Assembly: GCA_036502625.1 (NCBI GenBank)
Contig: DASXYG010000050.1
Location: 1-29,198, forward strand
Reading direction: 5' to 3'
DNA length: 29,198 bases
From: DASXYG01 sp036502625
Lineage (GTDB): Bacteria > Actinomycetota > Actinomycetes > Streptosporangiales > Streptosporangiaceae
Positions 24,662 through 29,198 of the stretch are shown here, piece after piece. Every line of letters begins with the position of its first letter. Within the stretch, counting starts at the first letter, position 1. A program made the translations under genes and the position numbers. The notes below the pieces were generated by a model that was given only the letters and a program-made list of their open reading frames with translations, made no database searches and was not told the origin of the DNA.

Positions 24662-25747
24662 TCAGTGCACGATGCCGGACAGGTAGTCCAGGCCGAGCCG
24701 CATGATGACGTCGTCGGCGAGCCGGTGGTACACCATCCGTCCGCGCCGCTCCGAGCGGACGAGCCGCACCTCCCGCATGCGCGCGAGATGCCGGGAGACC
24801 TGCTGCTCGCGCAGGCCCATCCGGTTGGCGAGGTCGGAGGTGCTGATCGGCTCGCCGGCCAGGTGGCGGCACAGGTCGAGCCGGTTGACGTCGGCCAGGA
24901 CGGCGAACCGCTCACGGGTCAGCGTCAGCGAGACGCCGTCCTCGCGCTGCCACTCCTGCACCGGGAACTGGATCACCGCGGGGTACTCCGGGTCGTGCTT
25001 GACGGTGAGGTGCGGCGCGGTGCGCAGGCTCGGCAGCAGCAGGCACGGCTGGGCGCGCAGGTCGATCCGCGCGTTCATCAGCTTGCCGAACACCACCTGC
25101 CGCGACGCCTCCACCCAGGTCGCGGCCGGGTCGAGGCGCGTCAGGACGTCCTCCGCCGGCTGCCCGGCGAGCTGGTAGCGGACCTGTTCGGACACCCACG
25201 CCAGCGGGCGCCCGAGCCGTGCCCACTGGGTGGCGAAGTACTGCTCGCCGAACGCGCGCAGCGCCGCGACCAGCCGGGCGCGGAACGCCTCCGGCCCGGC
25301 GACCAGCGACCGGGCCAGCTCACCGCGGGCGGCCGAGCGGCGCGCCGCCGCGGCGAGGAACGCCGCGCGCTCGACCGGGTCGGCCAGCACACCGGTCATG
25401 CCGGTGACGGTGACGCCGCGGATCGCGCGCGCCGCCAGCGTGCAGAACCGCTCGAGCGGCAGGGCCTGGACCACCGCGAGCTCCGCATCGAGCGGCTGGT
25501 CCAGCGGCGCGGCCAGCGGGAACAGCAAACGGCACCGGTAGCGGCTCCACAGCGGGGCGAGCGCGTCAAGCTCCGCGCGCAGCGGCGGGCGCAGCGACCG
25601 GTCCATCTCCTGGATCCACCTGCCCTGCGGCACGTGGTGCTCCGGCACGGCCCGGGCGTGCAGGAACGTCATGAGCTCCGCCAGCGGCGACGTGCCGGTC
25701 GTCAGCGCGCGGCCGCCTTCGGGCGGCACGCGGATCGACACGGCCAC
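24662..25747 (-). CDS. ArsR-type regulator with large N-terminal domain
   Basis: This 361-residue regulator has a C-terminal ArsR winged helix (about 280-355): RFAVLADVNRLDLCRHLAGE, STSDLANRMGLREQQVSRHLARM and LVRSERRGRMVYHRL. The N-terminal 270 residues resemble the DUF5937-type domain found before ArsR helices in actinomycetes and may sense a ligand. No cysteine metal site like that of ArsR is evident, so metal sensing is unlikely. I chose GTG 25747, six bases after a TATAGT -10 box, which suggests a leaderless message; GTG 25741 is also possible. It is convergent with the M19 gene (11 bases apart) and divergent from the M20 gene, so it probably regulates the peptide module. Confidence 0.82.
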   Translation of the reverse strand: MAVSIRVPPEGGRALTTGTSPLAELMTFLHARAVPEHHVPQGRWIQEMDRSLRPPLRAELDALAPLWSRYRCRLLFPLAAPLDQPLDAELAVVQALPLERFCTLAARAIRGVTVTGMTGVLADPVERAAFLAAAARRSAARGELARSLVAGPEAFRARLVAALRAFGEQYFATQWARLGRPLAWVSEQVRYQLAGQPAEDVLTRLDPAATWVEASRQVVFGKLMNARIDLRAQPCLLLPSLRTAPHLTVKHDPEYPAVIQFPVQEWQREDGVSLTLTRERFAVLADVNRLDLCRHLAGEPISTSDLANRMGLREQQVSRHLARMREVRLVRSERRGRMVYHRLADDVIMRLGLDYLSGIVH

Positions 25748-25753
25748 CCGACG

Positions 25754-25759
25754 ACTATA
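25754..25759 (-). promoter_or_regulatory. -10 box for a leaderless ArsR-type transcript
   Basis: On the minus strand TATAGT ends six bases before GTG 25747, so transcription would begin at or next to the start codon. No Shine-Dalgarno sequence lies between. Leaderless GTG starts are common in actinomycetes. No convincing -35 box is seen at 16-18 bases. Confidence 0.45.
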
Positions 25760-25791
25760 ACCGCGCACCGACTTGAGACCGGAGTTCACCG

Positions 25792-26976
25792 ATGACGGGG
25801 ATCGACCCGCGGATAGCGGAGGAGTTCGACGCGCTGCTGCCGCGCATGCGCGCGACGTCGCGGCGGCTGCACGCCCATCCCGAGACGGCATGGGAGGAGC
25901 ACGCCGCGGCGGATCTGCTGACCGGATGGCTGGCCGAGGAGGGTTTCGCCGTCGAGCGGCCGTACGCGGGCGTGGAGACCGGCTTCCGCGCCCGGCGGCC
26001 GGGCCACGAGCGCGCGCCGGCGACGATCGCCGTGCTGCTGGAGTACGACGCGCTGCCGGGCATCGGCCACGCGTGCGGCCACAACCTCATCGCCGCGGGC
26101 GGCGCCGCCGCGGCCATCGCCGCCGCCCGTGCGCTCGGTGACGCGGGCGCCGCCGTGACCGTCATCGGCACGCCCGCCGAGGAGGGCGGCGGCGGCAAGA
26201 TCGTGCTGCTGGACCGCGGCGCGTTCGACGATGTCGACGCCGCGCTGATGTTCCACCCGGCCGACCGTACGCTGACCGCGCGGCACGGCCTGGCCGCCAT
26301 CCACTTCCACGCCGAGTTCCGCGGCGTGGCCTCCCACGCGGCGAAGCACCCCGAGGACGGCAAGAGCGCGTTCAACGGCGCGCGGCTGTTCTTCGACGCG
26401 ATCGACATGCTGCGGCAGTTCCTGCCGGCCAAGGCGCGCATCCACGGCATCATCCGCGCGGCCGGCGACGCGCCCAACGTGGTGCCCGACCACGCGCTCG
26501 TGGAGGGGATCGTACGGGCGCGGACACTCGCCGAGGCGCGCGACCTGTTCGCCCGGGTGCGGCGGATCGCCGAGGGCGCGGCGATGGGCAGCGAGACCAC
26601 CGCGGAGGTGCGCGAGCCGTCGCCGGCGTACGCCGAGAGGCGCAACAACCCGGCGATGGTCGCGGCCGTGGACCGCTACCTGCGCGCCCAGGCCGTCGAC
26701 ATCACGCCCACGTCGCCGGACAACCCGGCCGGGTCCTCCGACATCGGCAACGTCTCACTGGTCGTCCCGGCGATCCATCCGTACATCCAGATCGCCGAGC
26801 GCGGCACGCCCAGCCACGCGCCGGTGTTCGCCGAGGCGGCGGGCACCGACTACGCCTTCGACCAGGCGGCGAAGATGGCGCGCGCGATCGCCTGCACGGT
26901 CGCCGACCTGGCCGCCGACCCGGACCTGCGGGCGGCGGTACGCGAGTCGTTCGAGGCGGACGACCATGCGGCGTGA
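25792..26976 (+). CDS. M20-family amidohydrolase (PM20D2/AbgB-like)
   Basis: This 394-residue zinc-type hydrolase of the M20 superfamily has HAHPETAWEEHAAADLL (about 24-40) at the start, LLEYDALPGIGHACGHN in the centre with metal ligands, the catalytic GTPAEEGGGG, a dimerisation domain near HFHAEFRGVASHAAKHPEDG, and SSDIGNVS near the end. The group includes p-aminobenzoyl-glutamate hydrolase subunits, indole-acetyl-amino-acid hydrolases and dipeptide hydrolases that cut amide bonds next to amino acids. The cytoplasmic form is expected, since there is no signal peptide. It runs divergently from the ArsR-type gene and overlaps the binding lipoprotein gene by 11 bases, so hydrolysis and uptake are co-expressed. 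The exact conjugate is unknown. Confidence 0.9.
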   Translation: MTGIDPRIAEEFDALLPRMRATSRRLHAHPETAWEEHAAADLLTGWLAEEGFAVERPYAGVETGFRARRPGHERAPATIAVLLEYDALPGIGHACGHNLIAAGGAAAAIAAARALGDAGAAVTVIGTPAEEGGGGKIVLLDRGAFDDVDAALMFHPADRTLTARHGLAAIHFHAEFRGVASHAAKHPEDGKSAFNGARLFFDAIDMLRQFLPAKARIHGIIRAAGDAPNVVPDHALVEGIVRARTLAEARDLFARVRRIAEGAAMGSETTAEVREPSPAYAERRNNPAMVAAVDRYLRAQAVDITPTSPDNPAGSSDIGNVSLVVPAIHPYIQIAERGTPSHAPVFAEAAGTDYAFDQAAKMARAIACTVADLAADPDLRAAVRESFEADDHAA

Positions 26977-27898
26977 CCGCGGGCGGACGGCCCGGCCGGC
27001 GCTCGCCGCGCTGGCACTGGCCGGCACGGCGGCGGCGGCGACCGGTTGCGCGGTGGACGAGGCGCCGCTCCCGCGCCCGGCGTCCGTACAGGTGCGGCCG
27101 GCGGCGGACCTGGCCGCGCGGGTCCCGGCGGAGTACCGGGCGAAGGGCGCGCTGGTGTTCGCGCTCCCGCAGGATCCGCCGTACACGATCCAGGACGCCT
27201 CGGGCCGGCTGCACGGTGTCCTGCCCGACCTCACCCGGGCCCTGGGCACGCTGCTGCGGCTGCGGATTCGGACGATCTCCACCCGTACGGACGCGGTCGT
27301 GCCGGGCATCCAGTCCGGGCGGTTCGACCTGGGCGCGCCGATGGGCGACTTCGTCGAGCGGCAGCGCGGCGCCGACTTCGCGGACTTCGCGCAGAGCCGG
27401 GTGACCGTGCTGGTCAAGGCCGACGGCACGTTCCACCCGCGGCGCGGGCTCGACCTGTGCGGCCGTACGGCCGGGGTGGAGAACGGCGCGAACACGCAGC
27501 TCGTCCTCAAGGCGCTCAGCGCCCGCTGCGCGCGGGCGGGCCGTCCGGTGGTGGCCACCAAGACCTTCACCGAGCTGTCCCAGGCGGATCTGGCGCTGCA
27601 CAGCGCGCGGCTGGACACCGTCGTCGCGCCGACCGCGCCGAACAGCTACGCGGAGTCCGAGGGCGCGGGGAAGTTCGCGAACATCCTGCTCCCGGACGTC
27701 ACCGAGCTGCCGTCGGCCACCGCGACGTACGGGATCATCGCCAAGAAGCACTCCGGCCTGGCCGCGGCCGTGGCCGCCGCGCTGGTGCGGCTGGACCGCG
27801 ACGGTACGTACGCCGAACTGTTCGCCCACTGGAACCTGCGCGGCTCCCGGATCGCGGCGCGCTCCCTGGTGGTGAACGGCTCCACCCAGCACCAGTGA
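26966..27898 (+). CDS. Substrate-binding lipoprotein, solute-binding family 3
   Basis: This 310-residue exported binding protein has an N-terminal Arg-rich region, an Ala/Leu core and a lipobox ATGC with Cys28. The mature part follows the polar amino acid-binding family 3: ALVFALPQDPPYTIQDASGRLHGVLPDLTRALG at the front, FDLGAPMGDFVERQRGADFADF, and a LALHSARLDTVVAP segment. It would present an amino acid or small peptide-like solute to the permease-ATPase pair at 21776-23451, which lacks its own binding protein. The gene overlaps the M20 amidohydrolase by 11 bases. The N-terminal region carries a long spacer (about 35 residues) between the lipid anchor and the folded domain. Confidence 0.88.
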   Translation: MRRDRGRTARPALAALALAGTAAAATGCAVDEAPLPRPASVQVRPAADLAARVPAEYRAKGALVFALPQDPPYTIQDASGRLHGVLPDLTRALGTLLRLRIRTISTRTDAVVPGIQSGRFDLGAPMGDFVERQRGADFADFAQSRVTVLVKADGTFHPRRGLDLCGRTAGVENGANTQLVLKALSARCARAGRPVVATKTFTELSQADLALHSARLDTVVAPTAPNSYAESEGAGKFANILLPDVTELPSATATYGIIAKKHSGLAAAVAAALVRLDRDGTYAELFAHWNLRGSRIAARSLVVNGSTQHQ

Positions 27899-27923
27899 CC
27901 GGGGGCACGGCCGCGCCGGTGGG

Positions 27924-28667
27924 TCAGGTCTTCGCGCCGACGCCGCCCCACATGAAGATGTCGTCGCCGGGTGGGGTGCCCGGTTCCGGGCGCCAGTGGG
28001 GGATCTGCACGATGCCGGGGTCGAGGAGGCTCAAGCCGTCGAAGAACCGGGTCACCTCGGTGTGGGTGCGCGGGGTGGCGGGTTCGGCGGCGCGCTGGTT
28101 GTAGCGCTGCATCGACTCGGCGACCTCGCTGGCCTGGATGTCGCTGGCGGGGTGGGAGACCACCAGGTGGCTGCCGGGGGCGAGGCCGTCGAGCAGCCGG
28201 GCCACGATGGCGTACGGATCGTCGGCGTCGGGGATGTACTGCAGGATCGCGGCCATGATCAGCCCGACCGGGCGGTCGAAGTCGAGCGTCGCGGCCGCGG
28301 CTTCGCGGATCTCGTCGACGTTGCGCAGGTCGGCGTCGATGTAGGCGGCGGCGCCCTCGGGGGTGCTGGTCAGCAGGGCCCGGGAGTAGGCGAGGACCAC
28401 CGGGTCGTTGTCGACGTACGCCACGCGGGACGACGGGGCGGCGCGCTGGGCGACCTCGTGCGTGTTGTTCGCGGTCGGGACGCCGGTGCCGATGTCGAGG
28501 AACTGGCGGATGCCCGCGCGGGCGGCGAGGTGGCCGACGGTGCGGGCCAGGAACGCGCGGTTGGCGCGCACCGCATCGAGGATGCCGGGGTTGGCGGCGA
28601 CCGCCTGCTCCGCCGCCTCCCGGTCGGCGGCGAAGTTGTCCTTGCCGCCGAGGAAGAAGTCATACAT
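27924..28667 (-). CDS. SAM-dependent methyltransferase (DUF574/Methyltransf_19), 5' end disrupted
   Basis: This is a 247-residue frame from ATG 28667 with the actinomycete S-adenosylmethionine methyltransferase family sequence: YDFFLGGKDNFAADRE, FLDIGTGVPTANN (SAM-binding loop), VAYVDNDPVVLAYSRALL and a C-terminal WRPEPG. The family normally has about 20-25 residues before the LGGKDNF motif. In this frame those residues (VAQHTGAKVDPDTPSVAR) are present upstream of 28667 but no ATG, GTG or TTG precedes them. No ribosome site stands before ATG 28667. Upstream of about 28735 the DNA belongs to the DUF899 gene in another frame. The gene therefore appears to have lost its start at a deletion or recombination junction. 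Its activity is doubtful. Confidence 0.7.
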   Translation of the reverse strand: MYDFFLGGKDNFAADREAAEQAVAANPGILDAVRANRAFLARTVGHLAARAGIRQFLDIGTGVPTANNTHEVAQRAAPSSRVAYVDNDPVVLAYSRALLTSTPEGAAAYIDADLRNVDEIREAAAATLDFDRPVGLIMAAILQYIPDADDPYAIVARLLDGLAPGSHLVVSHPASDIQASEVAESMQRYNQRAAEPATPRTHTEVTRFFDGLSLLDPGIVQIPHWRPEPGTPPGDDIFMWGGVGAKT

Positions 28668-29163
28668 CCGCGCGACGCTGGGCGTGTCCGGGTCGACCTT
28701 CGCACCCGTGTGCTGGGCGACGGTCTCGGCCGAAGTCCTCGTTGAAGGCGCTGCCGGCCGAGGAGAACCACGGAAGCGTCCAGCCCATGCGATCCCGGAA
28801 CGCCTCGATCTCCGCGAGCGGTGCGCGCGAGACCAGCGCGAACGACGTGTCGCGCGCGTGGAGATGGGCGAGGTGACCGACGTTGTCGGCGGTGAACGAG
28901 CAGTGCGGGCACCCTTCGCCCGTACGGGACAGCCACATGAAGTGGTAGACGATGAGCTGGCGTCGCCCGTCGAACAGATCGAGGAGGCGCGCCTTCCCGT
29001 CCGGGCCCTCGAACACGTACTCCGCGTCGACGCGGACCATCGGCAGCCGCCGGCGTTCGGCGCTCAGCCCCTCACGTACGCGGGCGGCCTCCTGCTCGCG
29101 GGCCAGCAACGCGTCGCGGGCGGTACGCCACTCGTCCCGTGACACGACCTCGGGCAGATCCAT
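28660..29163 (-). CDS. DUF899 thioredoxin-like protein, C-terminally truncated
   Basis: The frame gives 167 residues, of which the first 144 or so match the DUF899 thioredoxin-like family: VSRDEWRTARDALLAREQEA at the front, VYHFMW followed by GCPHCSFTADNVGHLAHLHARD, and FALVSRAPLAEIEAFRDRMGW, WFSSAGSAFNEDFG. Intact members are about 220-250 residues and continue past FN.DFG. Here the sequence abruptly changes to RDRRPAHGCEGRPGHAQRRADV, which is the methyltransferase N-terminal DNA read in the wrong frame. ATG 29163 is preceded by AAGGAG. I regard it as a gene broken near 28735, possibly still translated into a truncated protein. Confidence 0.72.
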   Translation of the reverse strand: MDLPEVVSRDEWRTARDALLAREQEAARVREGLSAERRRLPMVRVDAEYVFEGPDGKARLLDLFDGRRQLIVYHFMWLSRTGEGCPHCSFTADNVGHLAHLHARDTSFALVSRAPLAEIEAFRDRMGWTLPWFSSAGSAFNEDFGRDRRPAHGCEGRPGHAQRRADV

Positions 29164-29198
29164 GGTGTTCTCCTTCGCTTCGGTGTCTCTGCCGGTAC

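Overview
The window is chromosomal DNA from a very GC-rich, mycelial-type actinomycete. Pointers are the strong G/C third-codon bias, many GTG starts, ATGA/GTGA stop-start overlaps, a PopR-like regulator beside a clpP pair, and heavy use of the word CGTACG. A Streptosporangiales genus such as Actinomadura or a relative would fit, but the genus is an inference.

Layout. Bases 1-1399 hold no gene I can defend. They contain a Pro-codon-rich low-complexity edge with an 18-bp tandem repeat, then about seven diverged tandem units of 128-147 bp. On the minus strand, 1400-2613 is a probable RNase A-fold toxin followed by a translationally coupled small protein, a likely immunity partner. Then comes popR (+), facing a minus-strand operon of two ClpP paralogues. 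One ClpP keeps the Ser-His-Asp triad; the other has Ala in place of the catalytic Ser. Upstream of them on the same strand lie an aromatic aminotransferase (pat), an iron/phosphonate-type binding lipoprotein and a fused double permease (4781-8756). No ATPase for that transporter is present.

From 9017 a long plus-strand catabolic block begins: ThDP-dependent decarboxylase-like enzyme, aldehyde dehydrogenase, Rieske protein, small unknown protein, amidohydrolase_2, IclR regulator, a 1028-residue fusion, a DapA-family aldolase, HpaE and HpaD. The fusion joins an FAD aromatic hydroxylase, a fumarylacetoacetate-hydrolase-family domain and an RraA/HMG-aldolase-type domain in one chain. HpaD carries all known metal and active-site residues of homoprotocatechuate 2,3-dioxygenase at the exact family numbering. 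With pat and the ThDP enzyme, the simplest reading is tyrosine to 4-hydroxyphenylpyruvate, 4-hydroxyphenylacetaldehyde, 4-hydroxyphenylacetate, homoprotocatechuate, then meta cleavage and retro-aldol cleavage. The upper part is inference; the ring-cleavage part is well supported.

From 21776 to 27898 is an amino-acid/peptide module: polar-amino-acid ABC permease and ATPase, an M19 dipeptidase-family enzyme with an altered metal motif, a divergent ArsR-type regulator, an M20 amidohydrolase and a family-3 binding lipoprotein. It could import and hydrolyse amide- or peptide-linked amino acids.

The right end holds a DUF899 thioredoxin-like gene that breaks off and runs out of frame into a SAM-methyltransferase gene lacking its start. 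This looks like a deletion junction that damaged both genes. No rRNA, tRNA, insertion sequence or CRISPR array was seen.
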